Source: Planococcus donghaensis MPA1U2 (GTDB lineage: Bacteria; Bacillota; Bacilli; Bacillales_A; Planococcaceae). From it: a stretch of 64,000 bases of DNA. This document shows, one piece after another, positions 41,502 to 50,616 of this stretch. A program made the translations under genes and the position numbers. The stretch covers positions 1 to 64,000 of the forward strand of contig NZ_AEPB01000044.1 of assembly GCF_000189395.1 (NCBI RefSeq), given 5' to 3'. Positions within the stretch are counted from its first letter, which is position 1. The number at the start of each line of letters is the position of its first letter. A model generated the notes under the pieces. That model worked only from the letters and a program-made list of their open reading frames with translations, was not told the origin of the DNA and ran no database searches.

Positions 41502-42959
41502 TTGTTCAAAACTTATTCAACTGGAGCATTTTTTGATGAAATGTTTACGCCGCATGGAAAGCCGAAATCGCATTATCGAAAATTCTTTGAGGTTCTCCAA
41601 AGGTTTTCAAACGATGAGCTTAGAGAAAAGCACGAGACCGCTCAATTGTCGTTTTTAAGACAAGGCATTACATTCACTGTGTATAACAATAATGTTGGTA
41701 CTGAAAGAACAATGCCTTTTGATTTTGTTCCGATTATTATTCCTTCAGAAGATTGGGAAGTAATTGAAAAAGGAATGATTCAACGTGCAGAAGCATTAAA
41801 TCAATTTTTAGAAGATGTATACAATGAAAAACGCATTCTTCAGGATGGAATCGTCCCAAGACGATTAGTAGAAGAAAACCCTTATTATTACGATGAACAA
41901 GTAAAAGGGATAGACATCCCGCTTAAAAACCATATTTTTTTAGCTGGAATTGATTTGATCCGTGATGAAGATGGGAAATACCATGTGCTTGAAGATAACT
42001 TGCGTAATCCTTCAGGATTGTCATACGTATATCAAAATCGATATGTTATGCGCCAAGTGTACCCCGAATTTTTCGCTAGCCAGTCTGTTCACACCCTCGA
42101 GCACCAACTGTCTCATTTGCATCAAGCGATATTAGATCATGCACCAGAATCGAGAAAAGAGAAAGCTTTTGCGGTTTTGTTAACACCAGGTATGTATAAC
42201 TCTGCTTATTATGATCATGTATTTTTAGCTCAACAAATGGGAATCGATTTAGTAGAAGGTCGCGACTTAATCGTCAAAAAAAATATTGTTTATATGAAGT
42301 CTATGAGAGGTTTAAAACGGGTAGATATCATTTATCGTCGAATTGATGATGATTACTTAGATCCAGAAGCATTTTTAGCCGAATCTGCGTTAGGTGTTCC
42401 AGGACTTTTGATGGCTTATAGAAAAGGCAATGTAGCCATTTTAAATGGCATTGGCAACGGAGTGGCAGATGATAAAGCTATTTATGCTTATGTTCCTGAT
42501 ATGATTCGCTACTATTTGGGGGAAGAACCTATCATCGATAATGTAAAAACCTACCTATTAGACAACCCAGAAGAACGGGAATGGGTGTTGGATCACTTGC
42601 ACGAACTAGTAGTCAAAAATGTAGGAGCGTCAGGTGGCTACGATATGCTTGTTGGACCTCATGCATCGGAAGAACTGATTGAAATATTCCGAGAAAAAAT
42701 CATTGAAACGCCCCACCAATACATCGCTCAGCCAACGATTAAGTTATCTCGTGCCCCTGCATATCAAGGACAAGACTTTTACCCATGCCATGTCGATTTA
42801 CGAGTTTTTGTGGTAAGAGGCAAAGATACCCATGTTATGCCAGGCGGACTTTCTCGAGTTGCGTTAAAAGAAGGGTCGTTAGTTGTCAATTCCTCGCAAG
42901 GTGGCGGCGGAAAAGATACGTGGGTGTTCAAAAATAAAGAAGAGGAGGGGGACTCTTGA
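41502..42959 (+). CDS. Circularly permuted ATP-grasp amidoligase-like protein
   Basis: This 485-residue protein belongs to the circularly permuted ATP-grasp family (DUF404/DUF407 type). Visible are YHVLEDNLRNPSGLSYVYQN (EDN-R-PSG-S core), VKNVGASGGYDMLVGPHA, ACPxDxR-like YPCHVDLRVFVVRG, and the Gly-rich SSQGGGGKDTWV near the C-terminus. Such enzymes are predicted amide-bond ligases acting with alpha-E and transglutaminase proteins in peptide modification (as proposed in comparative genomics by Iyer, Aravind and colleagues). TTG 41502 has AAGGGGG 8 nt upstream; a TTG at 41484 precedes the ribosome site. It overlaps the alpha-E-transglutaminase gene by 1 nt (TGATG). Substrate is unknown. Confidence 0.85.
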   Translation: MFKTYSTGAFFDEMFTPHGKPKSHYRKFFEVLQRFSNDELREKHETAQLSFLRQGITFTVYNNNVGTERTMPFDFVPIIIPSEDWEVIEKGMIQRAEALNQFLEDVYNEKRILQDGIVPRRLVEENPYYYDEQVKGIDIPLKNHIFLAGIDLIRDEDGKYHVLEDNLRNPSGLSYVYQNRYVMRQVYPEFFASQSVHTLEHQLSHLHQAILDHAPESRKEKAFAVLLTPGMYNSAYYDHVFLAQQMGIDLVEGRDLIVKKNIVYMKSMRGLKRVDIIYRRIDDDYLDPEAFLAESALGVPGLLMAYRKGNVAILNGIGNGVADDKAIYAYVPDMIRYYLGEEPIIDNVKTYLLDNPEEREWVLDHLHELVVKNVGASGGYDMLVGPHASEELIEIFREKIIETPHQYIAQPTIKLSRAPAYQGQDFYPCHVDLRVFVVRGKDTHVMPGGLSRVALKEGSLVVNSSQGGGGKDTWVFKNKEEEGDS

Positions 42960-44830
42960 TGCTTAGTCGTGTAGCGAATTCGTTGTATTGGATGTCGAGA
43001 AATGTAGAAAGGGCAGAAAATAACGCCCGCATTTTAGACGTGCAATTATTGCAAATGATCGAAGCTTCTGATGAAGAGTTGGCACGAGGCAGTGACTGGA
43101 AATTGGTTTATGAGATTTGCGCTTCAACAGAAACTATGGAAAAAATCCAATCCATGCCAAGTTATCAAGAAGACCAACTTGTTTATTATTTAGCGATGGA
43201 AGAAAGTAATTTCAACTCTGTGGCAAGCTGCGTAAAAGTCGTTCGAGAAAATGCGCGTATTAGTAGAGATCACATTCCAGATGACTATTGGGAAGCGTGG
43301 AATCGCTGTTATTTAACATTACAAGAGATGGATCAACAAAGCTGTACAGTGAAGGAAATGCGCGACTTCCTAGAGCAAGTCAAATTAACTTCATTGGTTA
43401 CCCAAGGGATTGTCGAATCTTCAATGCCTCGAGGCGTCCCTTATCAAATTATTAAAATTGGTAAATGGTTAGAACGTGCTGAAAAAACAGCGCGTATCTT
43501 AAATATAGTTTGCGAGCGAACCTTAGAGCGCTCGTTTCAAACTCAGTCCGAAGACTATTATTATTGGCTAGCTGCTTTGCGGATGACTAATGGCTATAAC
43601 GCTTATTTAAAAATGAACCCACCCCAAATGAAACCTAAAAAAGTATTGTCGTTTCTTATTGCCAATACAAACTTTCCACGGTCAATTCGCTATTGTCTAA
43701 CACATGTGCGTCAAGCGGTTGACGAGTTAGAAGGCGGGAAGATTTCGCATTATTCATGGGAGCTTTATGCAAAATTAGATCAATTGCAAAAAGAGTTTAA
43801 AGAAGTCAGTATGGATGAGTTGAACTCGGATGAAATTATGGGGTTTCTAAATGATTTTCAAAACAATTGCAATGAAGTAGGGCATATTTTTTCGAAAACC
43901 TATTATTTAAGCGATTCCGAGACGAAATTGGTGGGGTCTAGCCAATCACAGAGCATGGGCGCGAAAGGAATAACAACTATGAAATATAAGATTGAGCACA
44001 CGAATATATTCGAATACGATACCATTGTAGATCAAAGTATGAACTCAATTCGCTTAAAGCCAAGAACGGATGAATGTCAGCGTCTCCTCTCTTATCGAGC
44101 AGACATAACACCCGCTTCTTTAACGAAAGAACATATCGATATTTGGGGCAATCACGTTGAAACCTTTTTTATTGCGGAGCACCACCAACACTTAGAAGTT
44201 AAGACAAGCTCTATTGTTAGTATTCAAAAAAGTCCTTTTATCCATAGAATTGACTATTCGCCTGAAATGAACGCTATTTTTCATTCGCAATTATTTGGAG
44301 AGCATTATTTAGCCTTTTTAAGCAACACGGCTTACACATATTTAACCCCTGAACAAATGAGCCAAATCGATCGCGAACTAGGAACGATGAAAAATCCGGT
44401 GCAATATGCGATTGATGTAATGGAATATATTCACGAACATTTTACTTATGACGGAGATTCTACCACTGTTCATACAAAAGCAGAAGAATCGTTTGCCCTT
44501 AAAAAAGGGGTATGCCAAGATATAACCCATGTAATGCTTGGAATTTTGCGAAGCAAGCATATACCAGCGCGTTACGTTAGCGGTTATTTATATGTAGGTG
44601 AAAACTCTGCTCTTGTTGGCGATGCCGCAAGTCATGCATGGGTAGAAGTGATGGTGCCAGGAATTGGTTGGGTTGGTCTAGATCCAACAAACAACGTAGA
44701 GGCATTAGAAAGTCATATCCGTGTTGGAGTTGGGCGTGATTACAATGACGTGAGCCCGGTTCAAGGTGTATACCGAGGTGGCAGTCAGTCACTAGACGTA
44801 AAAGTTTCAGTAAGTTTAATGGACCAATAA
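42959..44830 (+). CDS. Alpha-E domain-transglutaminase fusion protein
   Basis: This 623-residue protein fuses two proteins that are usually separate. Residues 1-~315 are an alpha-E domain (DUF403; MLSRVANSLYWMSRNVERAE, SFLIANTNFPRSIRYCL). From about residue 341 (MKYKIEHTNIFEYD) comes a bacterial transglutaminase N-domain, then the papain-like transglutaminase core with Cys in KKGVCQDITHVMLGIL, His in ASHAWVEVMV and Asp in GLDPTNN. The triad appears complete, so protease or amidase/transamidase activity is expected. The linker (STKLVGSSQSQSMGAKG-like, about 322-338) is low-complexity. An internal ATG at 43979 with AAAGGA upstream could also express the transglutaminase alone. It is translationally coupled to the ATP-grasp gene. 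Confidence 0.87.
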   Translation: MLSRVANSLYWMSRNVERAENNARILDVQLLQMIEASDEELARGSDWKLVYEICASTETMEKIQSMPSYQEDQLVYYLAMEESNFNSVASCVKVVRENARISRDHIPDDYWEAWNRCYLTLQEMDQQSCTVKEMRDFLEQVKLTSLVTQGIVESSMPRGVPYQIIKIGKWLERAEKTARILNIVCERTLERSFQTQSEDYYYWLAALRMTNGYNAYLKMNPPQMKPKKVLSFLIANTNFPRSIRYCLTHVRQAVDELEGGKISHYSWELYAKLDQLQKEFKEVSMDELNSDEIMGFLNDFQNNCNEVGHIFSKTYYLSDSETKLVGSSQSQSMGAKGITTMKYKIEHTNIFEYDTIVDQSMNSIRLKPRTDECQRLLSYRADITPASLTKEHIDIWGNHVETFFIAEHHQHLEVKTSSIVSIQKSPFIHRIDYSPEMNAIFHSQLFGEHYLAFLSNTAYTYLTPEQMSQIDRELGTMKNPVQYAIDVMEYIHEHFTYDGDSTTVHTKAEESFALKKGVCQDITHVMLGILRSKHIPARYVSGYLYVGENSALVGDAASHAWVEVMVPGIGWVGLDPTNNVEALESHIRVGVGRDYNDVSPVQGVYRGGSQSLDVKVSVSLMDQ

Positions 44831-44927
44831 CGATGAATATAACTTAATAATCGTTTAACTGCAGAATTTTCTAATCCGTGCGATAATAAAAGAACCTGAA
44901 ATTTTTGAACGGAGATGGAGAATAATT

Positions 44928-46373
44928 ATGAATACCAAAAAATTTGACGAATACCAAATAAGTGAACAAATTGTAAAGGCACTTGACGGCCTTGGCTACA
45001 CAGAACCAACGGAAGTACAGGAAAAAGTTATTCCTGTGGCACTTTCTAAGACTGACCTAACAGTAAAGTCTCAAACCGGGAGTGGGAAAACAGCGGCATT
45101 CGGTATTCCAATTTGTGAACTAGTTGATTGGGAAGAAAACAAGCCGCAAGCATTGATTTTGACACCCACACGGGAACTTGCAGACCAAGTAAAAGAAGAC
45201 ATAACAAATATTGGACGTTTTAAACGCATTAAAGCAGCGGCAGTTTACGGCAAGCAGCCATTTGCTTATCAGCAAGCGGAACTCAAGCAGAAATGCCACG
45301 TAGTGGTTGGAACTCCTGGTCGCGTATTAGATCATATTGAACGCGGGACATTAAAATTAGAGCAAATTGAGTATCTTGTTCTTGATGAAGCAGATGAAAT
45401 GTTAAATATGGGGTTTGTGGAACAAGTAGAATCGATTATAAACAAATTGCCAAAACAGCGTACTACAATGCTGTTTTCAGCAACATTGCCTGAAAATGTA
45501 GAGAAGTTACAAAAAAAATACATGATCGATCCTCAGCATATTGAAATTGCTTCTACAGAAACTTTAACAGATCAAATTGATCATTCGTTATTTGTTGTAG
45601 CAGAGCAGAAGAAGTTTTCGTTGTTGCGCGATGTAACGATTATTGAAAATCCAGACAGCTGCATTATTTTTTGTCGGACAAAAGACAATGTTGATTTTGT
45701 GATGGAACAATTAGAAAAACATTATTACACATGTGATAAATTGCATGGGGGTATGTTGCAAGAAGACCGAACGGCGGTTATGAACGAATTTAAGCGTGGA
45801 GAATTCCGTTATTTAGTAGCAACTGACGTAGCAGCTCGCGGAATTGATATTGATAGCATTACGCATGTCATTAATTTTGACTTGCCAATGGAAAAAGAAA
45901 GTTATGTGCACCGTTCAGGTCGTACAGGACGTGCTGGGAAAACAGGGAAAGCCATTTCGTTTGTAACTCCTAACGAAGATAAATTTTTAGCTGAAATTGA
46001 AAGCTATATCGGATTTGAAATTCCGCATAGAACCGCACCTTCTGTTCATGAAGTAGACACAGCGATGCTTGCATTTACAGAAAAGCTAGAAAGTCGTCCA
46101 AAATTAAAGAAAAATAAAAACGAGCAAGTCAATAAAGATATTTTAAAACTATACTTTAATGGCGGTAAGAAAAAGAAATTGCGTGCTTTTGACTTTGTTG
46201 GTACGTTAACAAGCATTCCTGGAGTGACAGCTGAAGATATCGGGATCATTAAAATTCAAGATACGGTAACGTATATAGATATTTTGAATGGTAAAGGTCC
46301 GATGGTGCTAAAAGCGATGAAGGATAAAACCGTAAAAGGTAAGACGTTAAAAGTTCATAAGGCAAATAAATAA
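44928..46373 (+). CDS. dbpA: DEAD-box RNA helicase DbpA (YxiN-like)
   Basis: The 481-residue helicase has all core motifs: [14 protein letters not shown] (I), PTRELADQV (Ia), TPGRVLDH (Ib), [13 protein letters not shown] (II), FSATLP (III) and [13 protein letters not shown] (VI). After a basic linker ([13 protein letters not shown]) it ends in the DbpA-type RNA-binding domain ([36 protein letters not shown]), which in YxiN/DbpA binds hairpin 92 of 23S rRNA. The role is assembly of the large ribosomal subunit. It is monocistronic, with a CGGAGATGGAG ribosome site and a terminator. Confidence 0.93.
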   Translation: MNTKKFDEYQISEQIVKALDGLGYTEPTEVQEKVIPVALSKTDLTVKSQTGSGKTAAFGIPICELVDWEENKPQALILTPTRELADQVKEDITNIGRFKRIKAAAVYGKQPFAYQQAELKQKCHVVVGTPGRVLDHIERGTLKLEQIEYLVLDEADEMLNMGFVEQVESIINKLPKQRTTMLFSATLPENVEKLQKKYMIDPQHIEIASTETLTDQIDHSLFVVAEQKKFSLLRDVTIIENPDSCIIFCRTKDNVDFVMEQLEKHYYTCDKLHGGMLQEDRTAVMNEFKRGEFRYLVATDVAARGIDIDSITHVINFDLPMEKESYVHRSGRTGRAGKTGKAISFVTPNEDKFLAEIESYIGFEIPHRTAPSVHEVDTAMLAFTEKLESRPKLKKNKNEQVNKDILKLYFNGGKKKKLRAFDFVGTLTSIPGVTAEDIGIIKIQDTVTYIDILNGKGPMVLKAMKDKTVKGKTLKVHKANK

Positions 46374-46377
46374 GCCG

Positions 46378-46411
46378 AAAACACGTGCTCCTTGTGAGTG
46401 CGTGTTTTTTT
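46378..46411 (+). terminator. Terminator after dbpA
   Basis: AAAACACG and CGTGTTTTTTT close an imperfect stem with an inner CTC/GAG, just after the stop codon. Confidence 0.8.
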
Positions 46412-46554
46412 ATTTCCTCGGAAATAAATTGTGTGTGTACCATATGAAATGGTCTAATAGTCTTTTTTAAAACCATTATTTAGGAGTAAAAATAAGACTT
46501 GGCAATACTTATGTCACAAAATGAAGCTGTATTGTAATGAAACTTGACTCTAAT

Positions 46555-46571
46555 TGTTACACGTTTGTAAT
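46555..46571 (+). promoter_or_regulatory. WalR (YycF) binding box
   Basis: TGTTAC-N5-TGTAAT exactly fits the WalR direct-repeat consensus TGTWAH-N5-TGTWAH. It lies just upstream of a TTGACG -35-like box (46573-46578) and about 50 bp before a wall-hydrolase-type gene, a class often in the WalRK regulon. Confidence 0.65.
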
Positions 46572-46621
46572 ATTGACGTGCTATTTTGGTTGTACTAAGA
46601 AAAAGCAAAGGGGATAGCGGA

Positions 46622-47377
46622 TTGAAAAAACTATTGATGGTCTTGAGTTTTGCACTGATTTTATTCCTAGGCACTTCGATTGAAAGTTCAGCAGCATCAA
46701 ACGTATACATAGTAAAAAGTGGAGATTCCCTATATAAAATTTCTAAAATGAACAATGTTTCAGTTAGTAACTTGAAAGCTTGGAACGGTTTAAAATCTAA
46801 TACAATTTATCCAAATCAAAAAATTAAATTAAAAAAAGCTACAGTACAAACAGTTTCCAAAAAAGCTACTGCTTCTAAGAGCGGAAGTTCGACAGTATAC
46901 ACAGTAAAACGTGGAGATACATTATATAAAATTTCGAAATCGCAAAAAGTGTCAGTTAGTAACTTAAAGGCATGGAATGGCTTAAAGTCGAGTACGATTT
47001 ATCCAAACCAAAAACTTAAGTTAAACAAAACAGCAACAACAGTTTCAAAGAAAACAACTCCTTCTCGTTCAACAAGCGGGTCGGTAGCAAAAGAATTCAC
47101 GGTTAGTGCGACTGCCTACACCGCATATTGCAAAGGTTGCTCGGGTATTACAAAAACAGGGATTAACTTAAAGAAAAACCCAGGACTTAAAGTGATTGCA
47201 GTGGATCCAAAGGTTATTCCATTAGGCTCAAAAGTTCATGTAGAAGGTTATGGTTACGCGGTTGCTGGCGATACAGGAAGCGCAATTAAAGGAAATAAAA
47301 TTGATGTTTTCATCCCAACTCAAAGCAATGCGCTTCGTTGGGGACGTAAAAACGTAAAAATAAAAATATTAAACTAA
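46622..47377 (+). CDS. Secreted LysM-3D domain cell-wall protein (YocH-like)
   Basis: The 251-residue product starts at TTG 46622 behind AAAGGGGAT (an in-frame start at 46586 precedes the ribosome site). A signal peptide (MKKLLMVLSFALILF, cleavage near SSAAS) is followed by two near-identical LysM repeats (VYIVKSGDSLYKIS to YPNQKIKL and VYTVKRGDTLYKIS to YPNQKLKL). A Ser/Thr-rich linker and a 3D domain with catalytic-type Asp residues (VIAVDPKVIPLGSKVHV, AVAGDTGSAIKGNKIDVFI) complete it. This architecture matches YocH and related muralytic stationary-phase survival proteins. It is expected to bind peptidoglycan and cleave glycan strands. The upstream WalR box fits. Confidence 0.88.
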   Translation: MKKLLMVLSFALILFLGTSIESSAASNVYIVKSGDSLYKISKMNNVSVSNLKAWNGLKSNTIYPNQKIKLKKATVQTVSKKATASKSGSSTVYTVKRGDTLYKISKSQKVSVSNLKAWNGLKSSTIYPNQKLKLNKTATTVSKKTTPSRSTSGSVAKEFTVSATAYTAYCKGCSGITKTGINLKKNPGLKVIAVDPKVIPLGSKVHVEGYGYAVAGDTGSAIKGNKIDVFIPTQSNALRWGRKNVKIKILN

Positions 47378-47384
47378 TACAAAT

Positions 47385-47419
47385 AAAACTCCAGCTCATC
47401 TTGAGAGCTGGAGTTTTTT
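47385..47419 (+). terminator. Terminator after the LysM-3D gene
   Basis: AAAACTCCAGCTC pairs with GAGCTGGAGTTTT, followed by further Ts. Confidence 0.9.
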
Positions 47420-47552
47420 GTATTAAAAAATTTAAATAAGAAATAGATTTCTTACATAAATTCGTTAGTGTTAATAGCGTACATTTTAAACATTCCTACT
47501 TAAACATGAATAAAGACATAAAAAAGCTTGAAAGAGGGTAAATTCAAATAAA

Positions 47553-47602
47553 TAGTCTTTTTTAAAATCGAACGGTATAATATTTGTATAACTATTGTAG
47601 AG
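47553..47602 (+). promoter_or_regulatory. Promoter of the rightward carotenoid operon with candidate CarH operator
   Basis: A -10 TATAAT (47576-47581) with a weak -35 TAGTCT (47553-47558, 17-bp spacer) lies within 11-bp-spaced repeats: GGTATAA (47574), TGTATAA (47585) and TGTAGAG (47596). The stretch 47575-47591 is identical to the element at 55825 and differs by one base from that at 966. Confidence 0.75.
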
Positions 47603-47635
47603 TTTTACGGAAGATTTGAAATGGAGGCATCTGTT

Positions 47636-49162
47636 ATGTCAGAGAGAATGATTGTCATAGGCGCAGGCCCAGGTGGACTAGCCGCTGCTATGTTATTAGC
47701 AAGTAGAGGATATAAAGTAGATGTCTATGAGAAACAACCATGGGTAGGTGGCCGAAATGCAAAGCTGCGCCTCGGTGAGTTTACTTTTGATACTGGCCCC
47801 ACTTTTTTAAGTATGTTGCATTTAGTAGAAGAGTTGTTTGAAACAACAGGTCGTAACTTAAAAGATTATATGAATGCAGTTGAACTAAATCCGATGTATG
47901 AACTGATTTTTGAAGATGAAAATTTAGTAATGACACGAAACAACCAAGAAATGAAAAAGCAAATCAACGAGAAATTCGAAGGCGATGGAGAAGGTTATGA
48001 ACGTTTTATGAAAGAAACGGGAAAGAAATTAGAAGCATTGTCGCCGATGTTGCAATCAAAGATGGATAACTATTTTGATATGGTCCATCCTAAAGTTTTA
48101 AAAGCGTTGCCAGAACTTGAAATAAACAAAACCCTGTACGATGTTTTGTCTAGATATTTTAAAGATGAGCGATTAAAAATGGCCTTTGCCTTTCAATCCA
48201 AGTATTTAGGGATGTCTCCATGGGAGTGTCCTGGTGCATTTTCTATTCTTTCTTATATGGAGCACGCTTACGGCATTTACCATCCAATTGGTGGAGTAAA
48301 TCAATTATCGCAAGCCATGGCGAAAGTAGTAGAAGAACTAGGTGGTAAAATTCATACTAGTACAGGTGTAAAAAAACTATGGATCGAAAATCGTAAAGTC
48401 AAAGGAGTAGACTTAGAAAATGGCAAGCGCGAAAAAGCCGATCAGGTCATTATTAACGGTGACTTTGCACACGTTATGAATAATTTGGTCGAACCGGGAA
48501 TTTTAAAAAAATACACACCGGAGAAATTGGCGAAGAAAAAATATTCGTGCTCTACATTTATGCTCTACTTAGGACTGGATAAAAAATACGATCTTTCTCA
48601 CCATACGATTATATTCGCTAAAGATTATAAAAAAAATGTGGAAGAAATGACGAAATCGCGTATCCTCTCTGCAGACCCTTCAATTTATGTGCAAAATGCA
48701 AGTGTGACAGACCCTACTTTAGCCCCTGAAGGAAAATCGGCCTTGTATATTTTAGCGCCAGTTCCAAATAACTTCAGCGACATCGGTTGGGAAAACGAGC
48801 AACAGGCATTTCGTGAATTGGTATTAGACACGATTGAAGAAAAATCGGAATTTAAAAACCTCCGTGATCATATAGAAGTTGAAAAAATGTTAACACCGAT
48901 GGGCTGGCAAGAAGATTATTCAGTTTATCAAGGAGCAACATTTAACTTAGGACATCAATTAACACAAATGATGGTGTTCCGTCCTCACAATAAATTTGAA
49001 GAACTGGGCAATTGTTGGTTAGTCGGTGGAGGTACGCATCCAGGAAGTGGATTACCGACAATCTTAGAATCGGCACGTATTACAACTAACGGTATTCTTG
49101 AGCAACATGGTAAAAAAGGAATTCCAATCTTACCGCTTCCAGCAATGGAGGGATTTGCATGA
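47636..49162 (+). CDS. CrtI/CrtN-family carotenoid desaturase or oxidase (first of operon)
   Basis: The 508-residue flavoprotein has an N-terminal dinucleotide-binding site IVIGAGPGGLAAAMLLAS, EKQPWVGGRNAKL and FDTGPTFLSM, and a C-terminal FAD block LVGGGTHPGSGLPTILESAR. It belongs to the bacterial phytoene desaturase family. It differs from the CrtN-like and CrtP-like proteins in the cluster, so it may act as a second desaturase or an oxidase on the C30 chain; the exact step is not readable. GGAGG precedes ATG 47636, so the ATG at 47621, which lies before that ribosome site, was rejected. It overlaps crtN by 4 nt. Confidence 0.85.
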   Translation: MSERMIVIGAGPGGLAAAMLLASRGYKVDVYEKQPWVGGRNAKLRLGEFTFDTGPTFLSMLHLVEELFETTGRNLKDYMNAVELNPMYELIFEDENLVMTRNNQEMKKQINEKFEGDGEGYERFMKETGKKLEALSPMLQSKMDNYFDMVHPKVLKALPELEINKTLYDVLSRYFKDERLKMAFAFQSKYLGMSPWECPGAFSILSYMEHAYGIYHPIGGVNQLSQAMAKVVEELGGKIHTSTGVKKLWIENRKVKGVDLENGKREKADQVIINGDFAHVMNNLVEPGILKKYTPEKLAKKKYSCSTFMLYLGLDKKYDLSHHTIIFAKDYKKNVEEMTKSRILSADPSIYVQNASVTDPTLAPEGKSALYILAPVPNNFSDIGWENEQQAFRELVLDTIEEKSEFKNLRDHIEVEKMLTPMGWQEDYSVYQGATFNLGHQLTQMMVFRPHNKFEELGNCWLVGGGTHPGSGLPTILESARITTNGILEQHGKKGIPILPLPAMEGFA

Positions 49163-50616
49163 AAATCGCAATGATTGGTGGCGGCGTTGGGGGCATGATG
49201 GGTGCTTTGTATTTGTCTAATATGGGCTTTGACGTCACCATATTTGAAAAAGAAGAAAAGTTGGGTGGCCGTTTAACATTTGTTGAGCGGGATGGCTTTA
49301 AGATTGATCAAGGCCCTACTATTGTATTGCTACCTGAAATGTTCCAAGACCTTTTACAACAAGCAGGAGTTCCAGAAGAGGATACCGAATTGTTATTATG
49401 TGATCCACTTTACTCAATTCGCTTTCCAGATGGAGTAGTCTACACAAAATATCCAGACATTGATCGGCAGTTACAGGAGATCGAAGACGTTTTCCCTTCT
49501 GAAAAAGAAGGATTTCTTCGATTTATTTCAGAAGGGCGTGAGCGTTTTAAAGTCGGTAAATCTTCATTTTTAGAGCATTCATTTGTTAGAAAAGCTGATT
49601 TTTTTACAGCAGAAAATATAAAAAAGTTAATGAAATTAAAACCTCAGCAATCTGTTAACAAACTCATGTCGAATTATTTCCGAGATGAACGACTGCAATT
49701 AGCCTATTCCTTACAGTCCTTGTATATCGGTGGAGATCCATTTCGTGCACCTGCCATGTATGCATTAGTTCCTTTTAGTGAACACGAACACGGTGTGTAC
49801 TACCTAAAAGGTGGATACGGCAGCTTAATTCCGGTGTTAGAAAAAGCACTTCGATCACGTACTAACGTAACGATTAAAACGATTAGTCCAGTTAAACAAA
49901 TCGTAACAGAAAACCAAAAAGCGATTGGTATTGAAACAGCAGCCGGCTTTGAAGCGTTCGATGCGGTTGTCTATAATGGTGATTTTCCTGGCATTGAAAA
50001 AGTATTGCCTGAACAGAAAAAGAAAAGCTATACAGCATCTTCTGGATGCGTATTATTGTATTTTGGATTAAATAAAGTATACGAAGAAGGAAATGTTCAT
50101 CAATTTTTCATGGGGGATAGTTACGTTGATCATATGGATGATGTATTTGTGAAAAAGCAGAAGACTGAAAATCCTGCAATTTACACGTTCCATCCATCAA
50201 AAATAGATGATTCACTAGCGCCAGAAGGCAAGGGCGTACTATATGTATTAGTTCCTGTACCTTCCGGAACGGATATTGATTGGGCAAATGATCAAGCATG
50301 GATTGACCGAATTATCGATCGTATGGAAAGTTTAGCCTTCCCGGATTTTCGTAAAGCTGTTGAATGGATGGAAGTTCGTACACCTTCTGAAGCAGAGGCT
50401 TTTGGTTTATTCAAAGGAGGTAGTTTCGGAATTGGCCCCACTTTATTCCAATCAGGTGTTTTCCGTCCGCAAGTTAAACCGTTTAAAACAGATCGCTTGT
50501 ATGCAGTAGGTGCTTCAGTACATCCAGGAGGAGGCATTCCAATTGTGATGCAAGGCGCAAAGTTGCTAGCTGAACAAATCCAAGGCGATTTTGCAAAGGA
50601 AAGGAGCAATGCATAA
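49159..50616 (+). CDS. crtN: 4,4'-Diapophytoene desaturase CrtN-like
   Basis: The 485-residue flavoenzyme introduces conjugated double bonds into the C30 chain of dehydrosqualene, giving yellow diaponeurosporene or more desaturated products. Features are IAMIGGGVGGMMGALYL, EKEEKLGGRL, IDQGPTIVLLPEMF (close to Staphylococcus CrtN), SLYIGGDPFRAPAMYALVPF and GASVHPGGGIPIVMQGAK at the FAD-binding C-terminus. It begins with ATGA overlapping the upstream desaturase and ends with TAATG overlapping crtM, so the three are co-translated. Assignment as CrtN rather than a sister enzyme rests on the best visual match among the three desaturase-like proteins in the cluster. Confidence 0.83.
   Translation: MKIAMIGGGVGGMMGALYLSNMGFDVTIFEKEEKLGGRLTFVERDGFKIDQGPTIVLLPEMFQDLLQQAGVPEEDTELLLCDPLYSIRFPDGVVYTKYPDIDRQLQEIEDVFPSEKEGFLRFISEGRERFKVGKSSFLEHSFVRKADFFTAENIKKLMKLKPQQSVNKLMSNYFRDERLQLAYSLQSLYIGGDPFRAPAMYALVPFSEHEHGVYYLKGGYGSLIPVLEKALRSRTNVTIKTISPVKQIVTENQKAIGIETAAGFEAFDAVVYNGDFPGIEKVLPEQKKKSYTASSGCVLLYFGLNKVYEEGNVHQFFMGDSYVDHMDDVFVKKQKTENPAIYTFHPSKIDDSLAPEGKGVLYVLVPVPSGTDIDWANDQAWIDRIIDRMESLAFPDFRKAVEWMEVRTPSEAEAFGLFKGGSFGIGPTLFQSGVFRPQVKPFKTDRLYAVGASVHPGGGIPIVMQGAKLLAEQIQGDFAKERSNA

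Noticed and set aside
46700-47035. Direct repeat in the LysM gene as a recent insertion or assembly artefact.
   Set aside because: It is two LysM domains with synonymous and conservative changes, normal for this family.
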